A stretch of DNA of 64,000 bases from an uncultured Candidatus Actinomarina sp. (GTDB taxonomy: Bacteria > Actinomycetota > Acidimicrobiia > Actinomarinales > Actinomarinaceae). The notes under the pieces are model-generated. The model was not told the DNA's origin. It was given only the letters and a program-made list of their open reading frames with translations, and did not search any database. Made by a program: the position numbers and the translations under genes. Of the stretch, positions 1-9,559 are shown piece after piece. The stretch is taken from the NCBI GenBank assembly GCA_902625455.1, contig CACOBL010000001.1, forward strand, positions 62,001-126,000, read 5' to 3'. Position 1 is the first letter of the stretch. Every line of letters begins with the position of its first letter.

Positions 1-1703
1 GTGCTGGAGGTGCTGGTCTAAGAGCTGCAATTGAGGCAGCGCCTCATATGAAGTTAGCGGTTATAACCAAACTATACCCTACAAGATCACACACTGGCGC
101 AGCTCAAGGTGGAATGAGTGCTGCTCTAGCAAATGTAGAAGAAGACAATTGGAACTGGCATGCATTTGATACAGTAAAAGGTTCGGACTATTTAGCAGAT
201 CAACCTGCTGTTGATATTTTATGTAAAGAAGCAATTGACTCTGTGGTTGAATTGGAACATTGGGGACTTCCTTTTAGTAGATTAGAAAGTGGAAAAATTG
301 CTCAGAGGCGATTTGGTGGACATACAGTACGAGAGGGAGAAGCACCGGCTTTCAGAGCCTGCTATGCAGCAGATAGAACTGGTCATATGATCCTTCAAAC
401 TTTATATCAAAAATGTGTTTCTATGGGAGTTACATTTTTTGATGAATTTCAAGTTCTAGATATAAAAATTGACGACGGAGTTTGCAAAGGTGTTGTAGCT
501 TTTGAAATAGCAACTGGAGATATACATATTTTTGAAGCTAGAGCAGTCACATTTGCTACTGGTGGATTTGGAAAAATATACAAGGTTAGTTCAAATGCAC
601 ATTCATTAACAGGTGATGGTCCTGGTATTTTATATCAAAAGGGTATTCCTTTAGAAGATATGGAGTTCTATCAATTTCATCCTACTGGAATATATCGTCT
701 TGGTATATTGCTGTCTGAGGCTGCAAGAGGTGAGGGCGGAATTTTGAGAAATAAAGATGGTGAAAGATTTATGGAAAGATATGCGCCGTCAATTAAAGAT
801 CTCGCACCAAGAGACATGGTTTCTAGAGCTATTGCTACTGAGATAAGTGAGGGTAATGGTGCTGGACCCAACAATGATTTTGTATATTTGGACTTAACTC
901 ATCTCGGTGCAGAAACAATAAGGCAAAAATTGCCGGATATTACAGATTTTGTCAGAACATACGTAAAAATTGAGCCTATTGACGAACCGATTCCAGTCCA
1001 ACCTACAGCACATTATGCTATGGGGGGTATTCCAACTGATGTAGATGCTAGGGTTTTAAGTGATGCACAAGGTACAGTATTACCTGGAGTTTACTCAGCT
1101 GGAGAATCTGCATGTGTAAGTGTTCATGGGGCAAATAGACTAGGTACTAATTCCCTACTAGATATAGTAGTTTTTGGTAAAAGAGCGGGTAAAAGTATGG
1201 TTGACTATGTTTCCTCAACAAAGCGATTTACCTTATCTGAAAATGCAGCAGAAGACCTAAAAGGCAAAGTAGACAACTTCATTAACAAAGAACATGATCC
1301 GAATTTTTCAGTACCTAAAATTAGAGAAGAGCTTCAGGATTCAATGGAAGAGAATGCAAAAATATTCAGAACTGAAGAAAGCTTAACTAAACAAACAGAA
1401 ATTCTATCTGACTTAAGATATAGATACCAAAATGTAACTATTTCTGACAAAGGAAAAATTTTTAATACTGAATTACTTGAAGCGATTGAACTTGAATATT
1501 TACTTGATATGTCTGATACAACTGTTGCAAGTGCTTTGGAGAGAAAAGAAAGCCGAGGAGCACATTCAAGAGTTGATCATCTTGAGAGAGATGATTCAAA
1601 TTGGTTAAAGCATTCATTTGCATTTAAAAATGGTGATTCAGTTAAACTTGACTACAAAGATGTTGAACTTGGTAATTATGAACCCAAAGAGAGAAAATAC
1701 TAA
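1..1703 (+). CDS. sdhA: Succinate dehydrogenase flavoprotein subunit (5' end outside window)
   Basis: Oxidises succinate to fumarate in the TCA cycle and passes electrons through FAD to SdhB. The reading frame is open from base 3, and the first codons read AGGAGLRAAIEAA, the end of the FAD-binding Rossmann motif, so the gene starts upstream and the ATG at 48 is internal. RSHTGAAQGG contains the His that binds FAD covalently in this family. FHPTGIY, the Arg-containing PRDMVSRA, QPTAHYAMGGIPT and HGANRLGTNSLLD are the usual active-site segments. The stop overlaps the sdhB start as TAATG. sdhC/sdhD would be expected upstream, outside the window. Confidence 0.97.
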   Translation, partial: AGGAGLRAAIEAAPHMKLAVITKLYPTRSHTGAAQGGMSAALANVEEDNWNWHAFDTVKGSDYLADQPAVDILCKEAIDSVVELEHWGLPFSRLESGKIAQRRFGGHTVREGEAPAFRACYAADRTGHMILQTLYQKCVSMGVTFFDEFQVLDIKIDDGVCKGVVAFEIATGDIHIFEARAVTFATGGFGKIYKVSSNAHSLTGDGPGILYQKGIPLEDMEFYQFHPTGIYRLGILLSEAARGEGGILRNKDGERFMERYAPSIKDLAPRDMVSRAIATEISEGNGAGPNNDFVYLDLTHLGAETIRQKLPDITDFVRTYVKIEPIDEPIPVQPTAHYAMGGIPTDVDARVLSDAQGTVLPGVYSAGESACVSVHGANRLGTNSLLDIVVFGKRAGKSMVDYVSSTKRFTLSENAAEDLKGKVDNFINKEHDPNFSVPKIREELQDSMEENAKIFRTEESLTKQTEILSDLRYRYQNVTISDKGKIFNTELLEAIELEYLLDMSDTTVASALERKESRGAHSRVDHLERDDSNWLKHSFAFKNGDSVKLDYKDVELGNYEPKERKY

Positions 1704-2398
1704 TGGATGTAAATCTTAAAATTCTCAGATTTAACCCGGAGACAGATAGAAAAGGTCATTGGGAAGAATACAATCTGGAAGCTGATCCAGATGAGAGAAT
1801 CTTGGACCTACTACACAAAGTAAAATGGTTTGACGACGGCAGTTTAGCTTTTAGAAGATCTTGTGCTCACGGTGTGTGCGGTTCAGATGCAATGGTCGTA
1901 AATGGAGAAAATATGTTAGCTTGCCAAGTGTTAGTTAAAGAAGTTAGCAATCCTATAAAAATTGAACCAATCAGAGGCCTACCAGTTGTAAAAGATCTTG
2001 TTGTTGATATGGAAACATTTTTTGAATCTTACAAAAAAGTTATGCCTTTCCTTGTAAATGATGATGAAGTTGGAGAAAGAGAAAGGCTGCAATCTCCTGA
2101 AGATAGAGACAAGTTTGAAGATACAACAAAGTGTATTCTTTGCGCTGCTTGCACTACTAGTTGTCCAGTATTCTGGACTGCAGATACTTATGTTGGTCCA
2201 GCAGCAATAGTAAATGCTCATAGATTTGTATTTGATTCAAGAGACAATGCTTCAAAACAAAGATTAGAAGTTTTAAAAGATGTAAACGGTGCCTTCAGAT
2301 GTAGAACAGCTTTTAACTGCACAACAGCTTGTCCTAGAGGCATACAAGTTACTAAAGCAATAGAAGACGTTAAAAGAGAGACCCTAACAATTAATTGA
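1703..2398 (+). CDS. sdhB: Succinate dehydrogenase iron-sulfur subunit
   Basis: Carries electrons from SdhA to the membrane quinone site. The N-terminal ferredoxin domain has CAHGVCGSD followed by a fourth Cys; the Asp in CGSD replaces a Cys ligand, as in E. coli SdhB. The C-terminal domain has CILCAACTTSCP and CRTAFNCTTACPRG for the 4Fe-4S and 3Fe-4S clusters. The 231 residues are normal for the family. Its ATG overlaps the sdhA stop by one base, and its TGA stop lies inside the TTGA start of the next gene, so translation of the three genes is probably coupled. Confidence 0.97.
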   Translation: MDVNLKILRFNPETDRKGHWEEYNLEADPDERILDLLHKVKWFDDGSLAFRRSCAHGVCGSDAMVVNGENMLACQVLVKEVSNPIKIEPIRGLPVVKDLVVDMETFFESYKKVMPFLVNDDEVGERERLQSPEDRDKFEDTTKCILCAACTTSCPVFWTADTYVGPAAIVNAHRFVFDSRDNASKQRLEVLKDVNGAFRCRTAFNCTTACPRGIQVTKAIEDVKRETLTIN

Positions 2399-2664
2399 TA
2401 GAAGATACACTAAAAGATTTTAAAAAAAAAGTTTCAAAATTAGGTTACAAAATAGAATCAATATATTTTGAATTCACTGACTTAGATAAAATATACTCTT
2501 TGAGCGATTGCAACAAAATTGAAAAAATAGATAAGGAAAAATATTTAAAATTTAAAATGTCAACTGATGATTTATTCAAAATTGTAAATGCTGAAATTCA
2601 TCCTGAAGATCTAATGTTTGATAAAAAAATAAAAATTTCTGGTGATATAAGTATCATTTCTTAA
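2395..2664 (+). CDS. Small protein with SCP2-like C-terminal half
   Basis: An 89-residue, lysine-rich product starting with TTG in a 4-base overlap with the sdhB stop. I do not recognise the whole protein. Its C-terminal half (about residues 50-88: FKMSTDDLFKIVNAEIHP, then KKIKISGDISI) resembles the end of SCP2 sterol-carrier domains, where a 'ms.edl..i..g...p...f..gklkisGd' pattern is usual. No signal peptide or membrane segment is visible. It is the last gene of the sdh operon and is followed at once by a strong terminator. Function unknown; the SCP2 resemblance is by eye only. Confidence 0.6.
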   Translation: MIEDTLKDFKKKVSKLGYKIESIYFEFTDLDKIYSLSDCNKIEKIDKEKYLKFKMSTDDLFKIVNAEIHPEDLMFDKKIKISGDISIIS

Positions 2665-2668
2665 AAAA

Positions 2669-2694
2669 GAAAAGACGGCTTATGCCGTCTTTTC
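2669..2694. terminator. Bidirectional rho-independent terminator between sdh operon and hup
   Basis: A perfect 11-bp stem (GAAAAGACGGC with GCCGTCTTTTC) around a TTAT loop starts four bases after the stop of the small gene following sdhB. A-rich and T-rich flanks allow termination in both directions, which suits its place between the convergent sdh operon and hup. Confidence 0.9.
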
Positions 2695-2713
2695 AAATCA
2701 ACTAAAAGAACTT

Positions 2714-2986
2714 TTAATTTAAAGCGTCTTTTAATCCTTTTGCAGCTTTAAAAGCTGGGGCATTCTTCGCAGCAATTTGGATTGTTTCTCCTGTTGCTGG
2801 ATTTCTACCTTGTCTTGCAGCCCTGTATCTGGATTCAAATGTACCAAAACCAGCAACACTTACTTTTTTGCCGTCTTTCATACCACCTGTAACTCCATCA
2901 AACACGGCTTCTACTGCTTTTTTAGCGTCTGCTTGTGACAACCCTACTGCAGCTGCAACAGCGCCTGCTAAATCATCTTTATTCAT
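2714..2986 (-). CDS. hup: HU-family DNA-binding protein
   Basis: A 90-residue histone-like protein that bends and compacts DNA as a dimer. It starts MNKDDLAGAVAAAVGLSQ and contains the family signature GFGTFESRYRAARQGRNPAT, whose Arg- and Pro-containing beta arm intercalates in the minor groove. Length is normal for HU and there is no Lys/Ala-rich tail of the kind seen on mycobacterial HU. It is monocistronic, with a terminator shared with the sdh operon on one side and about 165 bases of AT-rich spacer on the other. Confidence 0.95.
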   Translation of the reverse strand: MNKDDLAGAVAAAVGLSQADAKKAVEAVFDGVTGGMKDGKKVSVAGFGTFESRYRAARQGRNPATGETIQIAAKNAPAFKAAKGLKDALN

Positions 2987-3136
2987 TAGAATCCGCTTTC
3001 TTTATTGAGTTTTTTTTAAAACTCCTTATAAACATTATAGTTTTTTATACGAATTTGTCTTAAAACCCTAAATTTATTGACTTTTTTTTACAAAACACTG
3101 ATTTTATTGAGTTTTTATGCTATCAATACAATTTAA

Positions 3137-3167
3137 CTAAAAAACCCTTATTTTATTGGGTTTTTAG
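3137..3167 (-). terminator. Terminator overlapping the mdh stop codon
   Basis: On the minus strand CTAAAAACCC pairs with GGGTTTTTTAG around a 10-base AT loop that contains the mdh TAA stop; the 3' arm ends in a T run. It closes the sucC-sucD-icd-mdh operon upstream of hup. Confidence 0.75.
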
Positions 3168-4091
3168 ATCTTTTAGTTCAGAAACTTTATTTTTTACAGA
3201 TTCAGCAGCTGATTTAAGATTTTTTAATTCCTCAGAATCTAATTTAAATTCAACAATTTCAGTAACTCCATCTCTGCCGAGCTTTGTTGGAACCCCAAGA
3301 TAAACATCGTTAATTCCATATTGCCCTTCTACCCAAGAGCAAGCCGGTAAAATTTCATTGGAATCTGAAATAATAGACTTGACCATTGTTGCGGCTGCTG
3401 AGGAAGGAGCAAAATAAGCACTGCCCGTTTTTAACAAACCAACAATCTCTGCACCTCCATCAGATGTTCTTTTAACAAGCTCGTTAATTTCTTCATATGA
3501 AAGAAATTCAGACAAAGGTTTGCCATTTACTGTACATTGAGATGGAGCGGGAACCATAGTTTCACCATGACTGCCTAATGTCCATGCATTTATATCTTTC
3601 ATATTTACATTTAGTTTTTCTGAGATAAAGTAAGCAAATCTAGAGGAATCAAGAACGCCTGCTTGACCAATCACTCTACCTTTAGGCAATCCAGATACAT
3701 CTGCGACTAATGTTGTCATTTGGTCTAAAGGATTTGTAACAACAATAATTATTGGGTTGTTTGAATGATTCATAATATTTTTTGTTACATCAGTAACAAT
3801 ATTTGCATTCACTTCAAGTAAATCCATGCGTGACATTCCTGGTTTTCTAGGTAAACCTGCTGTAATAACAACTACATCACTATCATTAGTATCTTCGTAA
3901 TTATTTGTACCAATAATTTTTGATGAAAATTTTTCTACATATCTTGATTGATTCATATCTAGTGCAAGGCCTTGAGGAAGGCCTTCAACTATATCTGTCA
4001 TCACAACGGCATCAGCAATGTCAAATTCTGCAACTCTCAGAGCTGTCATTGATCCGTATTTTCCTGATCCAACTACTGTAACTTTTGTCAT
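3153..4091 (-). CDS. mdh: Malate dehydrogenase (LDH-like type)
   Basis: Interconverts malate and oxaloacetate with NAD. The 312-residue protein has an N-terminal Rossmann motif VTVVGSGKYGS and an Asp (TDIVEG) at the end of beta2, which favours NAD. VTNPLDQMT is the substrate-loop region and GSHGETMVP carries the catalytic His. It is the LDH-like subgroup used by many bacteria. It is the last gene of the operon sucC-sucD-icd-mdh, three bases after icd. The organism thus groups four TCA enzymes in one transcript. Confidence 0.95.
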   Translation of the reverse strand: MTKVTVVGSGKYGSMTALRVAEFDIADAVVMTDIVEGLPQGLALDMNQSRYVEKFSSKIIGTNNYEDTNDSDVVVITAGLPRKPGMSRMDLLEVNANIVTDVTKNIMNHSNNPIIIVVTNPLDQMTTLVADVSGLPKGRVIGQAGVLDSSRFAYFISEKLNVNMKDINAWTLGSHGETMVPAPSQCTVNGKPLSEFLSYEEINELVKRTSDGGAEIVGLLKTGSAYFAPSSAAATMVKSIISDSNEILPACSWVEGQYGINDVYLGVPTKLGRDGVTEIVEFKLDSEELKNLKSAAESVKNKVSELKDLKTQ

Positions 4092-4094
4092 AAC

Positions 4095-5330
4095 TTAAAA
4101 ACTTTCTATATTTTCAATTAAAGAGCTAGCAAATTGTGAAGAAGATAGTGTTGTTGCATCGGACCTACCTCTTGCAAGATCGTATGTAACATTACCTTCA
4201 CTTATTGATTTTTCCATTGCTTTAATAACCAAATCTGCTGCTTCATTCCAGCCCATATACCTAAACATCATTTCGCCTGAAAGAATCAAAGAGCCAGGAT
4301 TAGCTTTGTCTTGTCCTGTATATTTTGGTGCAGTTCCATGAGTTGCTTCGAACACAGATTTGCCATTTTCATAATTTATATTTCCACCTGGACTAATTCC
4401 AATTCCTCCAATCTGAGCTGCCAATGCATCAGACGCGTAATCTCCGTTAAGATTTGTTGTAGCGATAACATCGAATTCATGTGGCTTAATAAGTATTTGC
4501 TGCAAAAAAGCATCTGCTATTACATCTTGAACAAGAATCTTATCTCCTGGTTCACCTTTACAATCTTCCCAAGATATAGCAACATCTGAAAATTCATTTT
4601 TAACAAGTTCGTAACCCCAGCCTCTAAAAGCTCCTTCAGTGAATTTCATAATATTTCCTTTATGCACTATCGCTAAGTTTTTTTTGTCATTTTCAACTGC
4701 GTAATTCAATGCTGCTCTTATTAATCTTTCTGATGCTGTTTTAGAAATTGGCTTAATGCCAATACCGCTATCTTCTCTAATATGCCATCCGAATTCAGAC
4801 TTTAAAAAATTATTTAACGTTTTAACTTCTTCTGAGTTCATTTCTAATTCCTTGCCTGAATATACATCCTCAGTATTTTCTCTAAATAAGGCAATATCTA
4901 CATTGCCTGGGTTCTTGGTTGGTGTTTCAACTCCTTTAAACCACCTAAGAGGTCTTACACAAGCATATAAGTCTAATTTTTGCCTGATTGAGACATTTAT
5001 AGATCTAATGCCTCCCCCAACAGGAGTAGTAAGGGGGCCTTTAATTCCAATTCCAAATTTATCAAACATTTCAATAGTTTTTTCAGGTAACCATTCGTTT
5101 TCAGTGTCATATGCTTTTTGACCAGCCAAAACTTCCATCCATTCGATTTTTCTCTGGTTGTTGTAGGCGTTTTCAACAGCTGAATCAAATACTTTCTGTG
5201 ATGCAGGCCATATGTCAATTCCTATTCCATCGCCTTCGATAAATGGAATTACGGGATTGTCGGTATCAAAAGATTTTCTAGTATCAGATATTGCTGCAGA
5301 TAACTCTTCTCTATTTAAATTCTCTTTCAA
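4095..5330 (-). CDS. icd: Isocitrate dehydrogenase (NADP-type, homodimeric)
   Basis: Oxidative decarboxylation of isocitrate to 2-oxoglutarate. The 411-residue protein is of the E. coli Icd type, not the monomeric type common in many actinobacteria: the substrate segment [16 protein letters not shown], a metal site including [14 protein letters not shown], and the cofactor segment [19 protein letters not shown] are all visible. The first Ser of SINVSIRQ corresponds to the regulatory phosphoserine position of the E. coli enzyme; no kinase/phosphatase is in this window. Its ATG overlaps the sucD stop by four bases (ATGA). Confidence 0.95.
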   Translation of the reverse strand: MKENLNREELSAAISDTRKSFDTDNPVIPFIEGDGIGIDIWPASQKVFDSAVENAYNNQRKIEWMEVLAGQKAYDTENEWLPEKTIEMFDKFGIGIKGPLTTPVGGGIRSINVSIRQKLDLYACVRPLRWFKGVETPTKNPGNVDIALFRENTEDVYSGKELEMNSEEVKTLNNFLKSEFGWHIREDSGIGIKPISKTASERLIRAALNYAVENDKKNLAIVHKGNIMKFTEGAFRGWGYELVKNEFSDVAISWEDCKGEPGDKILVQDVIADAFLQQILIKPHEFDVIATTNLNGDYASDALAAQIGGIGISPGGNINYENGKSVFEATHGTAPKYTGQDKANPGSLILSGEMMFRYMGWNEAADLVIKAMEKSISEGNVTYDLARGRSDATTLSSSQFASSLIENIESF

Positions 5331-6196
5331 ATCAATTCCTTTATTGCTTGTCCAATCTTGGTAGGATTGTTTACAACATTGACTCCAGCATTAGTAAGTG
5401 CTTCAATTTTAGCAGAGGCAGTACCCATATTTCCAGAAACAATAGCTCCGGCATGTCCCATTTTTTTTCCAGGAGGTGCGGTAACACCAGCGATATAAGA
5501 AACCACTGGTTTACTAACAAACTTACTTATATACTGAGCTGCTTCTTCTTCAGCGCTTCCGCCTATTTCTCCAATCATAACAATTGCTTGAGTTTGTTCA
5601 TCTTTCTCAAATGCTTCTAGGACGTCAATAAAAGACATACCCGGAACAGGGTCACCACCAATACCAATACATGTAGACTGTCCAATTTGTAGTCTTGTTA
5701 ACTCATGTACTGCTTGATATGTTAAAGTACCAGATCTTGAAACAACTCCTACATTTCCTTCTTTGGTAATTTCATGTGGCATTATGCCAACATTAGATTT
5801 TCCTGGGGAGATAAGTCCTGGACAATTAGGTCCTAAAAGTTTTACAGTGGTATTTCTCTTAAGCAGGTCATACATTCGTGCTTCGTCTTTTGCAGGAATA
5901 CCTTCAGTTATACAAACAATCAAATCACAACCAGCTTCACCAGCTTCTAGGACTGCCTCCATTGCAAATGCAGGTGGCACAAAAGTCATAGCTGTATTTG
6001 CTCCAGTTTCTTTTACAGCATCAATAACAGTATTAAAAATTGGAATGCCTTCAACTTCCTCACCACCTTTTCCAGGTCTTGTTCCTGCAACAACCTTTGT
6101 TCCATAATCCCTATTTCGCAATGCATGAAATTTACCTTCTCTGCCCGTTAAGCCTTGAACAACTACTTTTGTATGTTCATCAATAAATACTGCCAT
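5327..6196 (-). CDS. sucD: Succinyl-CoA ligase alpha subunit
   Basis: With SucC it converts succinyl-CoA, ADP or GDP and phosphate to succinate and NTP. The 289-residue protein has the N-terminal CoA-binding Rossmann domain ([18 protein letters not shown]), [14 protein letters not shown], and the phosphorylated active-site His in [16 protein letters not shown]. Length is normal. Its ATG overlaps the sucC stop by one base and its stop overlaps the icd start by four, so the three subunit genes are translationally coupled. Confidence 0.96.
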   Translation of the reverse strand: MAVFIDEHTKVVVQGLTGREGKFHALRNRDYGTKVVAGTRPGKGGEEVEGIPIFNTVIDAVKETGANTAMTFVPPAFAMEAVLEAGEAGCDLIVCITEGIPAKDEARMYDLLKRNTTVKLLGPNCPGLISPGKSNVGIMPHEITKEGNVGVVSRSGTLTYQAVHELTRLQIGQSTCIGIGGDPVPGMSFIDVLEAFEKDEQTQAIVMIGEIGGSAEEEAAQYISKFVSKPVVSYIAGVTAPPGKKMGHAGAIVSGNMGTASAKIEALTNAGVNVVNNPTKIGQAIKELI

Positions 6197-7329
6197 TACT
6201 TACTACCTTTAACAGCAGCTTTTGCTGCATCATCCATAGACTCTGAAATAATTATTTTTTCATTTAAATTCTTAGATAAAATTTCTAATCCCTCTTTTGA
6301 ATTTGTACCATCTAATCTAACTACTAAAGGCCATTTGAGTTCTTTGCCATTTGTTGCCTCAACAATTCCCTCAGCTACTAAATCGCATCTTGTAATACCA
6401 CCAAAAATATTAATTAAAACACTTGTAACTTCTTTTTCAGATTCTAAAACTTCTAAGGCCGCTGTAACAGTCTCTGCTTTAGCACCTCCACCTATATCAC
6501 AAAAATTAGCTGCTTTTCCTCCATGCTCTGCCACAACATCTAAAGTTGACATAACAAGTCCTGCACCGTTACCAATAATTCCTACACTGCCATCTAGTTT
6601 GATAAAATTTAAACCTTTGCTCTTAGCAAATTTTTCTGATTCTGGAATAGGAATCTCCTCTTCATATTTTATAAATTCTTCGTGCCTATAAATTGCGTTC
6701 ATATCAAGTGAGACTTTAGAATCTAGTGCAGTAACACCTTGTTTTGTAATTGCTAGAGGGTTTACTTCTACAAGGTCACAATCTCCTTCAGTAAATAGTG
6801 TGTAAAGTTTATAAATTATTTCATGCAACTCATCGATATAATCTAGGTTTAACTTTGCATCTTTTATTGCTTGATTGATCATATTGCTATCCAAACCCAA
6901 AGAAGGAGATATATGTATTTTTATTAAATCTTCTGGGCTGTTTTCAGCAACTTCCTCTATATCCATTCCGCCTTTGGAACTCAACATCATTAAATATTTT
7001 TTTTCTGATCTATCAAGAGTAAATGAAATATAATACTCGCTTAAAATTTCAGATGCCTCCTCAATTAATAAGCTTTGAACTTTATGACCTTTTATATCCA
7101 TCCCTAAAATAGAGTTGATATGTTCTTCTAGTTCTTGCTTATTTTTTGCAAGTTTAATTCCACCTGCTTTACCCCTACCACCAACCTGTACCTGTGCTTT
7201 TACAACCAAAGGAAAATTCAAATCATGATTTTCAGTTAAATCAGACATTGAATTTATATAAATTGATTTAGGTGTATTAATAGAATATTTCTTGTATAAA
7301 TCTTTGCCTTGATATTCAAATAAGTTCAT
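6196..7329 (-). CDS. sucC: Succinyl-CoA ligase beta subunit
   Basis: Nucleotide-binding partner of SucD. The 377-residue protein begins [15 protein letters not shown] and has the ATP-grasp segments [25 protein letters not shown] and [11 protein letters not shown], then [10 protein letters not shown] in the C-terminal ligase domain. It is the first gene of the TCA operon; about 50 bases separate it from pcrA upstream, where the AT-rich spacer probably holds the promoter. The pcrA-sucC-sucD neighbourhood is common in Actinobacteria. Confidence 0.96.
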   Translation of the reverse strand: MNLFEYQGKDLYKKYSINTPKSIYINSMSDLTENHDLNFPLVVKAQVQVGGRGKAGGIKLAKNKQELEEHINSILGMDIKGHKVQSLLIEEASEILSEYYISFTLDRSEKKYLMMLSSKGGMDIEEVAENSPEDLIKIHISPSLGLDSNMINQAIKDAKLNLDYIDELHEIIYKLYTLFTEGDCDLVEVNPLAITKQGVTALDSKVSLDMNAIYRHEEFIKYEEEIPIPESEKFAKSKGLNFIKLDGSVGIIGNGAGLVMSTLDVVAEHGGKAANFCDIGGGAKAETVTAALEVLESEKEVTSVLINIFGGITRCDLVAEGIVEATNGKELKWPLVVRLDGTNSKEGLEILSKNLNEKIIISESMDDAAKAAVKGSK

Positions 7330-7382
7330 AATGTTACAACAAGAATATAGATTACAAATAAAATAAAATTATGCTTCATGTT

Positions 7383-9524
7383 TTATTGAAATTTTATGGG
7401 TGCCCATTCCACATCTAAATACTTTACTCCAATATCGTCATTAAATTGAACTGTTATTTCATTACCCTGAACTTCTAAAACAAGTCCTTCTCCATATTTT
7501 TCATGAATAATTTTTTGACCAGTACCCACATCAATATGAGTAGAATCTTCTTGCTTGGAGTCAAGCGAAAAATCAACTGTATCAAAGTGACTAGAGCCTT
7601 CTTCAAGAAAACGGCTTGGCAAATTATAAACTGTGCCACCCCAAAGTGTTCTTGACCAAGCATGAGTTAAATAAAGTTTTTCTTCAGCTCTTGTTATCCC
7701 AACATAGCAAAGTCTTCTCTCCTCCTCAATTTCAGAATTATCACCTTGAGTGCTTCTTTCATGTGGAAATAGATTTTCTTCCATTCCCGTCATAAAAACA
7801 TAAGGAAATTCCAAACCTTTTGCATTGTGTAATGTCATCAACAAAACCCTATCGGCATCCTCTAAATTATCCGTTTCAGAAAAAAGGGCAATTGATTCCA
7901 AATAATCTCTAAGAATTCCGTAAGGCTCATCAATTTCCTCTTCGTATAAATTCTCAAAATTAAATGCAGAATTTAAAAGTTCTTCTATATTTTCGATGCG
8001 CATTTGTGACTCGAGAGTTCCTTCTTTAATTAAACTCATTTTATATCCCGTAAGTTCAAGCACTTTTTGAATTGTTTTTGATGGACCTTGAAGTGAGTAT
8101 GACTTCAACTCTGACACTAAATCTTTAAATTCAGACAAACTTGCTTTAATCCTTGGTGAAATATTTTTTATTTCGTCTATGGATTCCAAAGCATCAAAAA
8201 TAGATTTTCCTGTTTCATTTAAATGTAGTCTAATTTTTTTTACAGTGGATTCCCCTATTCCTCTTCTTGGAACATTTACAATTCTCTCAAAAGCCACTAT
8301 GTCGCTTTCATTAACTAAAAATTGCAAGTAAGAAACTATATCTTTAATCTCTCTTCTGTCATAAAATCTGACACTTCCTATGACTTTATAATTAATATTT
8401 AACATTCTTAGCTCTTCTTCAAATAGACGGGATTGGCTATTGGTTCTATAAAAAATTGCAATCTCGTTATCTTTAGTTGAATCTATTAAACTTTTGACTT
8501 CTTCGGCTACCCACCTTGCTTCATCTTTTTCAGATCTGAATCTTAAAGATGAAATATCTAGACCATCCTCATTATCAGTCCACAAATTTTTTTCAATTTT
8601 TCTAGGATTATTAGAAATAACAGTGTTAGCTAAATTTAAAATCTTTTTAGAAGATCTGTAATTTTTATCGAGTTGAATAACTGTTGCGTTACTAAAATCT
8701 TTCTCAAATTCGATAATATTTCTTATATCTGCCCCCCTAAATGCATAGATACTTTGATCAGAATCCCCAACTACACAAACATTTTTGTTATTTGAACCAA
8801 GAAGCTCTACTAATTTATATTGAACGAAATTTGTATCTTGATATTCGTCAACCATAATGAATTGAAATTTATTAGACCAAAACCTCAAAATGCTTTCATT
8901 TGTCTGTAAAAGTTCCACAGTTTTAATTAGAAGATCATCAAAATCCATTGAGTTAGCAACTATTAATTTCTTTTCATAGCTTGAAAAAATTTCGGCAACT
9001 TTTACATCAAAAAAAGATTCTGCATTTTCTAGAGCCTCTCCAGGACTTATCATGCTGTTTTTTAGATTAGATATATGAGCCTGAAATCTCTTTGGTGAAT
9101 ATTGTTTTAAATCAACATTATTTTCAGACATACAATTTCTAATAACTTTATTTGAATCAGATTGATCATAAATAGTAAAGTTACTTTTATAACCTATTTT
9201 ATCTCCATGAATTCTCAAAATTTTTACACACAAACTATGGAAAGTTGATATCCATTTTGGTGATATTTTTAAATTAAGAAGGTCACTTATTCTAGATTTC
9301 ATTTCTTCTGCTGCTTTATTTGTAAATGTGATCGCCAAAATTTGTTCAACATCAACATTGTGGTGTTTAACTAAATGAGCATATCTATGAGTTAATACTC
9401 TTGTTTTACCAGAACCTGCTCCAGCCATTATCAACACAGGTCCGTCAATTGTTTCTATAGCTTTAATCTGGCTTGGGTTTAAAAGTTTTTTCCAGTCTTC
9501 CGGTAATTTAGAATTTGATGACAT
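7383..9524 (-). CDS. pcrA: ATP-dependent DNA helicase UvrD/PcrA
   Basis: Superfamily 1 3'-5' helicase for nucleotide-excision repair and for removing proteins from DNA. Helicase motifs appear in order: GAGSGKTRVLTHR (Walker A), FTNKAAEEM, VDEYQDTN (Walker B), GDSDQSIYAFRGAD, LDKNYRSS, TLHNAKGLEFP and LCYVGITRAEEKLYL. The C-terminal 45 residues (GQKIIHEKYGEGLVLEVQG) form the Tudor-like module that binds RNA polymerase in PcrA. The 713 residues are slightly short for the family, with little linker before the Tudor module. trpS lies upstream on the same strand. Confidence 0.95.
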   Translation of the reverse strand: MSSNSKLPEDWKKLLNPSQIKAIETIDGPVLIMAGAGSGKTRVLTHRYAHLVKHHNVDVEQILAITFTNKAAEEMKSRISDLLNLKISPKWISTFHSLCVKILRIHGDKIGYKSNFTIYDQSDSNKVIRNCMSENNVDLKQYSPKRFQAHISNLKNSMISPGEALENAESFFDVKVAEIFSSYEKKLIVANSMDFDDLLIKTVELLQTNESILRFWSNKFQFIMVDEYQDTNFVQYKLVELLGSNNKNVCVVGDSDQSIYAFRGADIRNIIEFEKDFSNATVIQLDKNYRSSKKILNLANTVISNNPRKIEKNLWTDNEDGLDISSLRFRSEKDEARWVAEEVKSLIDSTKDNEIAIFYRTNSQSRLFEEELRMLNINYKVIGSVRFYDRREIKDIVSYLQFLVNESDIVAFERIVNVPRRGIGESTVKKIRLHLNETGKSIFDALESIDEIKNISPRIKASLSEFKDLVSELKSYSLQGPSKTIQKVLELTGYKMSLIKEGTLESQMRIENIEELLNSAFNFENLYEEEIDEPYGILRDYLESIALFSETDNLEDADRVLLMTLHNAKGLEFPYVFMTGMEENLFPHERSTQGDNSEIEEERRLCYVGITRAEEKLYLTHAWSRTLWGGTVYNLPSRFLEEGSSHFDTVDFSLDSKQEDSTHIDVGTGQKIIHEKYGEGLVLEVQGNEITVQFNDDIGVKYLDVEWAPIKFQ

Positions 9525-9559
9525 TAAGATTTTGGCTTTTCTACTTTAATACGCATTGC

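Noticed and set aside
48..1703. Complete sdhA starting at ATG 48
   Set aside because: The frame is open to the window edge and encodes part of the FAD-binding glycine motif before that ATG; the gene is cut by the window.
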